A DNA stretch of 64,000 nt from Halorarum halophilum (GTDB lineage: Archaea; Halobacteriota; Halobacteria; Halobacteriales; Haloferacaceae): assembly GCF_013401515.1 (NCBI RefSeq), contig NZ_CP058529.1, forward strand, positions 744,001-808,000. Direction: 5' to 3'. The notes beneath the pieces are model-generated. The model had not been told where the DNA came from and did no database searches. It saw only the letters and a list, made by a program, of their open reading frames with translations. Below are positions 43,142 through 50,454 of the stretch, piece after piece. The position numbers and the translations under genes were made by a program. How positions within the stretch are numbered: position 1 is the stretch's first letter; the number at the start of each line of letters is the position of its first letter.

Positions 43142-45007
43142 TCACTCGACCGTCCGCTCGCGCACCCGGACACCCTTCTCCGCGAGGTGGTTCATCTGTC
43201 GCTGGGCGAAGTCCTCCTCGCTCGTTCCCCGCGTCGCGAGGACGTACACGAGCGCCGAGCCGGCGGGCCGCATCGTCCGCCCGGCGCGCTGGGCGCCCTG
43301 CCGACGGCTCCCGCCCAGCCCGGAGGCGACGATCGCGAGTTCGGCGTTCGGCAGGTCGATGCCCTCGTCGGCGATGCGCGAGACGACGAGCGTCCGGCGC
43401 TCTCCCTGGCGGAACTCCTCGAACAGCGTCCGCCGGTCCATGTGGCGCGTCTCGCCGGAGACGAACGTGACCCCGAGCGCCTCGGCGATCGCCTCGCCCT
43501 GCGCGAGGTAGTCGGCGAAGACGAGCGCCTTCGCGTCGGCGTGTTGCTCCCGCAGGCGTCGGATCTCCCCGATCTTCGCGGGGTTCCGCGCGGCGACCCG
43601 GTGTTTCTCCCGTCGGTCCGCGCTCGCCCACTCGTTCTGCGCCTCTTCGTCGCGCCACGGGACGTAGCGGATCTCGACCTCCGGCTCCTGGACGTAGCCC
43701 GCGTCGAACAGCGCGCTCCAGTCGGTGCCGATGGGCGGGCCGATGAGCGTGAATATCTCCTCCTCCCGGTCGTCCTCGCGCACGGGCGTCGCGGAGAGGC
43801 CGAGCCGGTGTTTGGTCTGGAGGTCCGTGGTCCGGCGGAACACGTCCGACGGGATGTGCTGGACCTCGTCGTAGACGACGAGTCCCCACTCGCGCGAGTC
43901 GAACAGCGAGCGGTGGCGGTCCATCCCAGCGGTCTGGTAGGTGGCGATCGTGACCGGTCGGACCTCCTTCGCGCCGCCGTGGTACTCGCCGATCTGCTCC
44001 GCCGTCAGGTCGGTGTGCCGGAGGAGCTCCGCCTTCCACTGTCCCGCGAGTTCGCGGGAGGGCACCAGAATCAGGCTCTCGCCGCCGACCGCAGCGAGGA
44101 CCGAGATGGCAGCCACCGTCTTCCCACTCCCCGGCGGCCCGACGAACACGCCGGCCCGCTTCTCCAGGAACCGGTCCCGCCAGTCGGCCTGGTACGCCCG
44201 GGGCTCCACTGTGAGCGCCACGTCGAGCGGGTCGCCGGAGTCGAGGTCACGCTCGTCGCGGACCGGGTAGCCGGCCTCGTAGAGGATCCGCTTGATGGCG
44301 CCGAGTTCGTTCGTGTTCACCCACGACTCCGTGTCGGAGAGGTCCGCCTGGAGGTGCGTCTCGTCGAGTTTCTGGCGGGCCACGTTCCCCATCAGCTCCT
44401 CGCGCTCGGCCGCGAGCACGACGTACCCGTCCTCGTGCGTCCGGAGGGTGAACTGGCGCGCGCGCTTCCACTGATCCTCGACCCAGGCCTCGAGGTGGGG
44501 CGACCGGCGGGGGAACACCGACCGCATCCGTGCGAGCAACTCCGAGAGGTCGTCGAACGGGGCGGCCCACACGTCCTCCTGGCGGATCTCGTAGAGGTAT
44601 CCCCGGGTTCCGGGGTCGGTCCCCGTGGAGTCGACGAGGTGGGCGAACTGCGAGAGCTGCGCCTGGGTGTACTGGGTCGGCCGGTCCACCACGACCTGCC
44701 GCCGGTCAGGGAACAGCACGACGCGCTCGCGCTCGGCCAGTTCGCCCCAGGTGGCGGGGTAGTAGACGATCGGGTCCGTCTCGACGTCGACCCGTTCGAG
44801 GACCCCAGACTCCGCGAGCGCGTCGAGCGCGTCCCCGGTCGCGGCCTGGGTCAGTCCGAGCCGGCGGGCGACCTGCGAGGCCGTGAGGACGGGTCGCTCC
44901 TCGGCCTCGACCGCGTCGTAGAACTCGTCGACGGTGACGCCCTCGGCCCCCCTCTCGACGGCGTCGCCCGTCGGTGGAGGCTCGTCGCCGCCGGCATCGT
45001 CGGTCAT
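43142..45007 (-). CDS. XPB/Rad25-type superfamily 2 DNA helicase
   Basis: A 621-residue helicase. An N-terminal winged helix ('LTASQVARRLGLTQAATGDAL') and a damage-recognition-like domain (about 130-280) precede the motor: Walker A 'VGPPGSGKTVAAISVLA', motif Ia 'LILVPSRELAGQW', box II 'VVYDEVQHIPSDVFR', motif III 'RLGLSATPVRED', and motifs V/VI 'LVVSRIADEGIDLP' and 'QRAGRTMRP'. The 'DEVQHIPS' box and order are those of archaeal XPB. Role in nucleotide excision repair or transcription-linked opening is known for the family. The start MTDDAGGDE follows its likely promoter. Confidence 0.92.
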   Translation of the reverse strand: MTDDAGGDEPPPTGDAVERGAEGVTVDEFYDAVEAEERPVLTASQVARRLGLTQAATGDALDALAESGVLERVDVETDPIVYYPATWGELAERERVVLFPDRRQVVVDRPTQYTQAQLSQFAHLVDSTGTDPGTRGYLYEIRQEDVWAAPFDDLSELLARMRSVFPRRSPHLEAWVEDQWKRARQFTLRTHEDGYVVLAAEREELMGNVARQKLDETHLQADLSDTESWVNTNELGAIKRILYEAGYPVRDERDLDSGDPLDVALTVEPRAYQADWRDRFLEKRAGVFVGPPGSGKTVAAISVLAAVGGESLILVPSRELAGQWKAELLRHTDLTAEQIGEYHGGAKEVRPVTIATYQTAGMDRHRSLFDSREWGLVVYDEVQHIPSDVFRRTTDLQTKHRLGLSATPVREDDREEEIFTLIGPPIGTDWSALFDAGYVQEPEVEIRYVPWRDEEAQNEWASADRREKHRVAARNPAKIGEIRRLREQHADAKALVFADYLAQGEAIAEALGVTFVSGETRHMDRRTLFEEFRQGERRTLVVSRIADEGIDLPNAELAIVASGLGGSRRQGAQRAGRTMRPAGSALVYVLATRGTSEEDFAQRQMNHLAEKGVRVRERTVE

Positions 45008-45088
45008 CGGCGAGCGTAGCACCCGCCGCTGTAAAGGAGTCGCGTTCTCCGGGCGCGTCCCGGAGTCACCCGAACGAGTTGCGCCCGG

Positions 45089-45715
45089 TTACCGACAGCG
45101 ACACTCGCACAGTGCGCGTTTCGACCGGAAGCGGCCGCCGCAGTCGACACACTCGACGAAGCCGTCGCCGGCGGCGGTTCGGACGCGGTGGCCGCCGATC
45201 TCGAAGGGGCGGGTGACGACCCGGGGACGGATGCGACCAGGGATCTGTCGCTCCTTGTGCGAGGAGAGGTCCGCCCGGAGCCGGATGGTGTGCGCGTCGA
45301 GTTCGGACCACCGATCGGACTCGGCCACCGTCTCCCAGTCTGCGATCTCCGTCCATCCGGTGACGAGCACCGGCGAGGGCGTCTCCGTGTCGCCGACGAC
45401 GATGACGTACCTGACGCCCTCGTCCACGAGTGCGAAGCGCCAGCCGTCGCTGCTGTTCCAGCGGAGCTGGCCGCTCCGGATCGCTTCCGCGGCCAGGGGG
45501 AGCGTCACGTACCGCCCCTGCTGGCGGAGTCGCTGGCGGAAGTGGTCCGTCTGCGCGTAGGCTGTCGGGTCGCGTGAGGGGGGCGCAGAAACGTCACGGC
45601 CCCCTGCGTCCGGTCGCGAGCCACCGGGCACGCGGGGGGCGGTCGGGAGCGACACGCCGTCCGAGTTGGGGTCCGCCGCCCGGCCGGCGCCGGAGCCCCC
45701 TTGTCGGGATGCCAC
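45089..45715 (-). CDS. Unknown protein with DUF4258-like core and C-terminal zinc finger
   Basis: A 208-residue protein. The first about 50 residues are Gly/Pro/Ser-rich and disordered. 'QTDHFRQRLRQQGRYVTLPLAAEAIRSGQLRW' (split) and 'WRFALVDEGVRYVIVVGD' resemble DUF4258-type folds; the C-terminus 'FVECVDCGGRFRSKRALCECRC' is a zinc finger with CxxC and CxC pairs. A leaderless GTG start at 45715 follows the TATA-like GTTTATAC about 27 bases upstream. It may bind nucleic acid; this is inference. It lies between TBP and the XPB helicase. Confidence 0.7.
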   Translation of the reverse strand: MASRQGGSGAGRAADPNSDGVSLPTAPRVPGGSRPDAGGRDVSAPPSRDPTAYAQTDHFRQRLRQQGRYVTLPLAAEAIRSGQLRWNSSDGWRFALVDEGVRYVIVVGDTETPSPVLVTGWTEIADWETVAESDRWSELDAHTIRLRADLSSHKERQIPGRIRPRVVTRPFEIGGHRVRTAAGDGFVECVDCGGRFRSKRALCECRCR

Positions 45716-45769
45716 TGAGTCGCAATAGGCGGTCTTCGTATAAACGCTTTGTCCCGTTGTGCGCCGTCC

Positions 45770-46330
45770 TCAGCCCAGCAGGCCGAGGGCTTCGATGCGC
45801 TCGACGATCTCCTCGACCGCGCCCTCGGCGTCGTCGGTCCGCTTCCCGCCCGTGATGACGATCTTCCCCGAGCCGAACAGGAGGATGACCACGTCCGGTT
45901 CGTCCATCCGGTAGACCAGACCGGGGAACTGCTCGGGTTCGTACTCGACGTCCTCGAGCCCGAGCCCGATGGCGAGGGCGTTGAGGTTCAGCTGGTGACC
46001 GAGGTCGGCCGAGGAGACGATGTTCTGGACGGTGATATCGGGGTCCTCCTCGACCGGGATGGAGAGATCACGGAGCTTCTGGAAGATGATTCCCAGCGCG
46101 TCGTGCACGTCGGCGATGCTCTTTGCACCCGTACAGACGATCTTCCCCGAGCGGAAGATGAGCGCGGCCGCCTTCGGTTCCTGGGTCCGGTACACGAGAC
46201 CGGGAAAGTTGTCGGGGTTAAAGTCGGCCCCGGGGAGGTCCTCCGCCAGCGCTTCGAGGTCGAGTTCCTGCCCGATACCCGTCGATGCGACCACGTTCTG
46301 GATTTCGATTGAGTCTGCCGGGTCCGTCAT
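45770..46330 (-). CDS. tbp: TATA-box-binding protein
   Basis: A 186-residue TBP made of two 90-residue direct repeats, each with 'IQNVVASTGIGQELDLEALA'/'VQNIVSSADLGHQLNLNALA', 'FPGLVYR', and 'GKIV.TGAK/GGK' segments; the DNA-intercalating phenylalanine positions (FPGL and related) are kept. It recruits TFB (one is encoded at 4234) to promoters. Haloarchaea often have several TBPs. Its own promoter has a remarkable paired TATA palindrome (46354-46374). Confidence 0.97.
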   Translation of the reverse strand: MTDPADSIEIQNVVASTGIGQELDLEALAEDLPGADFNPDNFPGLVYRTQEPKAAALIFRSGKIVCTGAKSIADVHDALGIIFQKLRDLSIPVEEDPDITVQNIVSSADLGHQLNLNALAIGLGLEDVEYEPEQFPGLVYRMDEPDVVILLFGSGKIVITGGKRTDDAEGAVEEIVERIEALGLLG

Positions 46331-46353
46331 GCGTCGTCGTTCCTCGTCTCTGC

Positions 46354-46374
46354 TTATAAACCATGGGTTTATAA
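46354..46374. promoter_or_regulatory. Palindromic double TATA element upstream of tbp
   Basis: TTATAAACC-ATG-GGTTTATAA, a perfect nine-base inverted repeat, with a TATA-like TTTATAA on each strand. The half nearest tbp is centred about 28 bases before ATG 46330 (leaderless start); the far half would start transcription about 16 bases earlier. It may let TBP regulate its own gene. Confidence 0.65.
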
Positions 46375-46546
46375 AGACGGGTGTCTGCCTCCCGTGCTCG
46401 CGCGTTCAATCACCTCCGAGACCGGTTCTCGAGGCAAAGCGAGGGCTACCTCCGCCGTGTAGGGTGAACAGGCCGACGAGGCGGAAATCCGTTCGAACCG
46501 ACGAATATCCATAATTTTAAGCCAACGGTCGGCTATTGAAGGTCGA

Positions 46547-47377
46547 ATGGGTTCAAGCGAACACGCCGCCTGCGCCCCGCGTGTACACGCCGAGGACCGC
46601 GGACTGCGGGAGGCAGCCGTCGCCGCGGGCGGGACGCACGTCGCGCTTCTCGAGGCCACGACGGTGGACGAGTGGCACCGATCCCTCTCGGGAACGCCCC
46701 AGGGGCGGTGCCACTACGTCAGCGTCGACGACACGGTCCGCGGTGCGACCGCGTCGTCCGGTGGGGGCGGTCGAGCCGTCGGCGGCGGCGTGTTCGTCTC
46801 GGTGCTCGAACGGCCAGTGACCGACCCGACGGCGCCGATCGAGGACGCGTTCGCGGACGCGTCCGGGGGCACGGTCGTCGTCGACGACCCGACGTTCGTC
46901 CTCGCCGACTCGGACGACCCCGAGGCCGCGATCGAGGACCTCGCGTCGGCCGCCGCTGCTGCCGGCGCGGAGCTCCACGTCGGCCTCCCGACGGACGTCG
47001 AGGCGGCTGCACTCGTCTCACGCCGGTTCGAGCCGGCGGACGACGAGACGGCCAGGGCGGCCGCGGAGGTCGGCCTCTCCTACCTGCGCGCGACCGACCC
47101 GACGAACTTCGGCTACCTCCGACAGCACTGGCGAGAGGCCAGGCGCGGGCTCGAGGCGGTAGAGATGTCCTACCCGCAGGCGAAGCAGGTCCACGCGACC
47201 CTCTCTGACCCCCGGACGACGCCGAGGACCCTCGGCGCGGCGCTCCGCGCGCTCGTGGAACTCGGCGCACTGGGCGTGTGGGGCGACACCGTCGCCGCGA
47301 ACCGATACGACCTCACGGCCTACGATCCGGAACGCGTCGCGACGATCGGCGAGGCCATCGAGTCGCTGGCGGACTGA
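46547..47377 (+). CDS. Unknown protein with C-terminal winged-helix-like domain
   Basis: A 276-residue protein. The N-terminal part is alpha/beta ('GGTHVALLEATTVDEW', 'GGTVVVDDPTFVLADSDDPE', 'AAAAAGAELHVGLPTDVEA'), like a nucleotide-binding fold without a recognisable P-loop. The last 80 residues ('VEMSYPQAKQVHATLSDPRT' to 'LVELGALGVWGDTVAANRYDL') look like a winged helix. It may be a haloarchaeal regulator. TATA-like ATTTTAA lies about 30 bases upstream. No family named with confidence. Confidence 0.7.
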   Translation: MGSSEHAACAPRVHAEDRGLREAAVAAGGTHVALLEATTVDEWHRSLSGTPQGRCHYVSVDDTVRGATASSGGGGRAVGGGVFVSVLERPVTDPTAPIEDAFADASGGTVVVDDPTFVLADSDDPEAAIEDLASAAAAAGAELHVGLPTDVEAAALVSRRFEPADDETARAAAEVGLSYLRATDPTNFGYLRQHWREARRGLEAVEMSYPQAKQVHATLSDPRTTPRTLGAALRALVELGALGVWGDTVAANRYDLTAYDPERVATIGEAIESLAD

Positions 47378-47383
47378 GTCGAA

Positions 47384-47752
47384 CTACGGGTTCTCGGTCG
47401 ACCGTACTTCGGGAGCGGACAGCGTGTGCGAGACGACGGTTCCGGGGGGGCGCATCGACACCGTTCCGATCGTCACCGTCTCGCCCGCCGACGCCGTCTC
47501 CGACAGACTTCGGAGCGTCTCCTCCTTGTCGAGTACGTCCCAGGTCACCTCCTCGATCCGCCGCTGGAACGCCTCGGGATCGGACCAGCCGGAGTCGATG
47601 TCGGCGGGGACGTGGACGACGAACCGGAACTCCTCCGCGGTAACGTGGATGCCGACGCCGAAGGTGTCCCCCCCGTCCGCGTCGTCCCGGTCACCGGGTT
47701 CCGCCCCACCCTGCTCACCTGCGCCGGCGTCGGGTGTCGGCTCCTCGTTCAT
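47384..47752 (-). CDS. Conserved-looking haloarchaeal protein, function unknown
   Basis: A 122-residue acidic protein. A Gly/Asp/Glu-rich, probably disordered start (about 30 residues) is followed by a compact core 'TFGVGIHVTAEEFRFVVHVP' and 'VTWDVLDKEETLRSLSETA', ending with 'GETVTIGTVSMRPPGTVVSHTL'. No membrane segment or signal. It is convergent with the upstream unknown gene, only six bases apart. Function unknown. Confidence 0.65.
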   Translation of the reverse strand: MNEEPTPDAGAGEQGGAEPGDRDDADGGDTFGVGIHVTAEEFRFVVHVPADIDSGWSDPEAFQRRIEEVTWDVLDKEETLRSLSETASAGETVTIGTVSMRPPGTVVSHTLSAPEVRSTENP

Positions 47753-47813
47753 GTGGAAGGGTTCGCGAGCGGCGGATAAAGCGACACCGGACCTGTCGGA
47801 ACCGGCAAAAGAG

Positions 47814-47833
47814 TTATCATGTTCGGATGATAA
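47814..47833. promoter_or_regulatory. Inverted repeat in the 47753-48021 intergenic stretch
   Basis: TTATCAT-GTTCGG-ATGATAA, seven-base arms. It is the most AT-rich spot between the unknown gene (start 47752) and the SAMP-like gene (GTG 48022). Further on, GCCCATCG (47842-47849) pairs with CGATGGGC (47882-47889). No gene is visible in this stretch; an operator or a short structured RNA is possible. Confidence 0.4.
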
Positions 47834-48021
47834 TTCCTCGTGCCCATCGTGCGCCGATGTCTGTGGGTTCGAACGGGTGCTCGATGGGCCACGGGTTCTC
47901 GGGAGTGGGGCAGCGACGACCCCGACCGTAGCCGGCGACCGTCGTGAGTGGGCACCACGAACGGTCGCCGTTCGTCGTCAGGAACCGCCGGGTACAAGGC
48001 TCAGCGCCGCAACTCCCGACC

Positions 48022-48297
48022 GTGCAGATCGAGTGTCGTTTCTTCGGACCGTTTCGGGAGGCCACTGGAACGGAGCGGACGCTACGCGAGACGGACGTCG
48101 GAACCGTCGGCGCGCTGCTCTCCGACCTCGAGGGCGAGTACCCCGAACTGGCCGGACGACTCGTCGGCGACGGGGAGCCTGCGGGTTCGACAGTCGTGAC
48201 GAAGGAGAAGCGGGACGTCCGCCACCTCGACGGACTCGACACCGAACTGGAGGACGGCGACGTGATCCGACTCGTCCCCTCGGTGTACGGCGGGTAG
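48022..48297 (+). CDS. MoaD-like small archaeal modifier protein (SAMP3-type)
   Basis: A 91-residue ubiquitin-fold protein ending in Gly-Gly ('VPSVYGG'), the mark of MoaD/SAMP sulfur carriers and modifiers. 'CRFFGPFREATGTERTLRET', 'LEGEYPELAGRLVGDGE' and 'VRHLDGLDTELEDGDVIRL' match the SAMP3/MoaD-type length and layout. The GTG start at 48022 fits the first beta strand (TATA-like GTACAAGG about 26 bases upstream). It is convergent with the aldehyde oxidoreductase (stops two bases apart), consistent with a role in pterin-cofactor assembly. Confidence 0.9.
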   Translation: MQIECRFFGPFREATGTERTLRETDVGTVGALLSDLEGEYPELAGRLVGDGEPAGSTVVTKEKRDVRHLDGLDTELEDGDVIRLVPSVYGG

Positions 48298-48298
48298 C

Positions 48299-49996
48299 TC
48301 AGTCGTCCGCGATCGCCCGCGCGCCGACCGCCGTCTCGTCGATGGAGTCGAGCGCGTCGGCCGGCACGGTTCCGTCGTCGTTCCAGCCGCGCGCCTCGTA
48401 GTACTCCCCGATGGAGGCGTCGAGGTCCGGCACCTCGTCCTCGTACGGGAGCCGATCGGCCTCGACGTCCATCCCGCGCCGGTTGTTGAAGTGGCGCTCG
48501 CGGGCGACGATCCGGGCGCCGATCTCCAGCAGGTGTTCGTAGTCCGTCTCCAGCAGCGCGGCGAGTCGGTCGTTCGTGACGTAGTCGCCGGCGAACGCGC
48601 AGACGATCCCCGAGTCGCGGATGACGTTCCGGTTCTCCTCGTGGACGAGCCGTTCCGCCTTACCCAGGGTCCCCTCCGGGTCGAGTTCGCCCGAGTACTC
48701 GAGCCCCAGCATCCCGGCGTACATGTGGTCCCCGCCGCGGTTCGCCACCGCGTACGAGAGCCCCTGCCCGTGGAGCACGCGCCCGTCGTGGGCCGCGAAC
48801 TCCATCCCCTTCACCGAGTAGTTGTTCACGCCGAGTTCCTCGTGCGCACGCGCGACGCCCTCCGCGAGCAGGTCGCCGACGCCCTCGCGGTAGGCGATCT
48901 TCTCTGTGACTTCCTGTGCCAGCTCCGCGTCGCCGAATGCGTCCTCGCTCTTGAGGTACGCCGCGACCGTGACGCCCGCGGAGATGGTGTCCATGCCGAG
49001 GTCGTCGCACAACTTGTTCGCCTTCATCACGTCGACGATGTCGCCGACGCCCTGGCAGGAGCCGAACGAGTAGACGGTCTCGAACTCCGGCCCCTCCGTC
49101 TCGACGCCCTCCGCCTCGTCGCGGGTGGGGAGCTTGCAGGCGTACGCGCACTGGGAACAGGCGCCCTTCTTGTACTTCTTCTCCTCAACGGCGTCGCCGC
49201 CGATGGCGGCGGCCGACTCGAACTCGTACTCGTCGAAGTAGCGCGTCGGCAGCGCGAAGTTGTCGTTGATGAACTCCGTCCCGCCGGTCGTCCCCTGCCG
49301 CTTCATCCGGTCGTCGCTGGTGGCCGCCTCCCGGTGGACGTCCATCGCCGGCGGGTTCGATATCTCGATCTCGGGGCTGGAGTCGCCCTCGAAGGTGACG
49401 CACTTGATGCCCTTCGAGCCGAGGACGGCGCCGAGGCCGCCACGGCCGAACGCGCGCGAGTCGAACGTCATCACCGACGCGAACCGGACGAGGTTCTCGC
49501 CCGCGGGGCCGATGGCGATGCAGTTCTCCGGGCCGAGGTCGCGGCGTTCCTCGACGTAGTCGGACGTCTCGGGGACGGTGGCGCCCTCCAGTTCGGGCAC
49601 CGCCTCGAACTCGACCCCCTCGTCGGTGACGTGGACTGCGAGCAGGTCGTCCGACTGCCCGGTGAACTCGACGACCGAGTACCCCGTGTCGACGAAGTTG
49701 CGCGAGAGGTATCCCCCCGCGTTCGTCGACGCGAGGCCGTTGGTGAGCGGCGAGAGGCCGGTCATGCTCATCCGCCCGGTGAAGCTCATCCGACTCATCT
49801 GGAGCGGGCCGGTGGCGAGGTAGGCGCGGTTCTCCGGCCCGAACGGGTCGGCGTCGAACGGGATCCGCTCGTGGGCCAGCGCTGTCGCGGCCGCGCGCCC
49901 GCCGATGAATTCCTCGAGGGTGTCGGAGACGTCGGTCTCCTCGACGGTGCGCTCGGAGACGTCGACCGTCAGGAGCGGCCCTGTCGCGTGAAGCAT
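48299..49996 (-). CDS. aor: Aldehyde ferredoxin oxidoreductase (tungsten/pterin enzyme)
   Basis: A 565-residue AOR-family enzyme oxidising aldehydes with ferredoxin, using a tungstopterin and a 4Fe-4S cluster. Cluster Cys280, Cys283 and Cys287 ('CSQCAYAC') match the family CxxCxxxC; the distal Cys lies in 'DSGIVCAFAG'. Pterin-binding segments include 'GRAFGRGGLGAVLGSKGIK' (near 181-198) and 'GPEFETVYSFGS'. Start MLHATGPLL begins the first beta strand. The adjacent MoaD/SAMP gene suggests linked cofactor supply. Substrate unknown. Confidence 0.94.
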   Translation of the reverse strand: MLHATGPLLTVDVSERTVEETDVSDTLEEFIGGRAAATALAHERIPFDADPFGPENRAYLATGPLQMSRMSFTGRMSMTGLSPLTNGLASTNAGGYLSRNFVDTGYSVVEFTGQSDDLLAVHVTDEGVEFEAVPELEGATVPETSDYVEERRDLGPENCIAIGPAGENLVRFASVMTFDSRAFGRGGLGAVLGSKGIKCVTFEGDSSPEIEISNPPAMDVHREAATSDDRMKRQGTTGGTEFINDNFALPTRYFDEYEFESAAAIGGDAVEEKKYKKGACSQCAYACKLPTRDEAEGVETEGPEFETVYSFGSCQGVGDIVDVMKANKLCDDLGMDTISAGVTVAAYLKSEDAFGDAELAQEVTEKIAYREGVGDLLAEGVARAHEELGVNNYSVKGMEFAAHDGRVLHGQGLSYAVANRGGDHMYAGMLGLEYSGELDPEGTLGKAERLVHEENRNVIRDSGIVCAFAGDYVTNDRLAALLETDYEHLLEIGARIVARERHFNNRRGMDVEADRLPYEDEVPDLDASIGEYYEARGWNDDGTVPADALDSIDETAVGARAIADD

Positions 49997-50111
49997 AGGT
50001 GTCTGTTCAGCTACCGAGTAAAAACCGTGTTCCCTCCCTCGTCCGTTGCCGACTCCTTCGCGACGGGAAGCCCCGACCCCCCGATGCACCGACCCCCCGC
50101 CGCCTCGACGC

Positions 50112-50405
50112 TCAGATCGTGTCGTCCGGGTCGTGCTCGGCCGCCATCCGCGACGCCTCCTCCGCGTACCGTTCGCGGTCGTCCTCGTCGGTCACCGTGC
50201 CCAGTTCGTCGGTCGGCACCGTCAGCGACGCCCGCGTCGGGCGGTCGTCGGCGAAGCTCGTCAGGGCGCGCTCCTTTCGGACGTATCGGTCGCCGTCGGG
50301 CGTCGCGTACACGAGGATGATCAGGTTCAGTTCGTCGTCGCCGTAGGTGCGCTCGACGAGCCATACCCGACTCTCGTCGGCGATGGAGTCCGGTTCCGCG
50401 TCCAT
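50112..50405 (-). CDS. Small conserved-looking haloarchaeal protein
   Basis: A 97-residue acidic protein starting 'MDAEPDSIADESRVWLVERTYGDDELNLIILVYATPDGDRYVRKERAL' (a beta-rich core), ending with an acidic helix 'DRERYAEEASRMAAEHDPDDTI'. It reads like a small haloarchaeal housekeeping protein of unknown role. No membrane segment. It stands apart from the aor gene (start 49996) and MATE gene (end 50455), which flank it on the same strand. Confidence 0.65.
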   Translation of the reverse strand: MDAEPDSIADESRVWLVERTYGDDELNLIILVYATPDGDRYVRKERALTSFADDRPTRASLTVPTDELGTVTDEDDRERYAEEASRMAAEHDPDDTI

Positions 50406-50454
50406 GGTGGGGGAAACGGCGCGCGCGAGGATAATGCTTCGGTGGAGGTTCGGC

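Noticed and set aside
47866-47880. tRNA T-loop-like GGGTTCGAACGGG
   Set aside because: The flanking bases do not form a T stem or the rest of a cloverleaf; the surrounding 48-base stem is not a tRNA.
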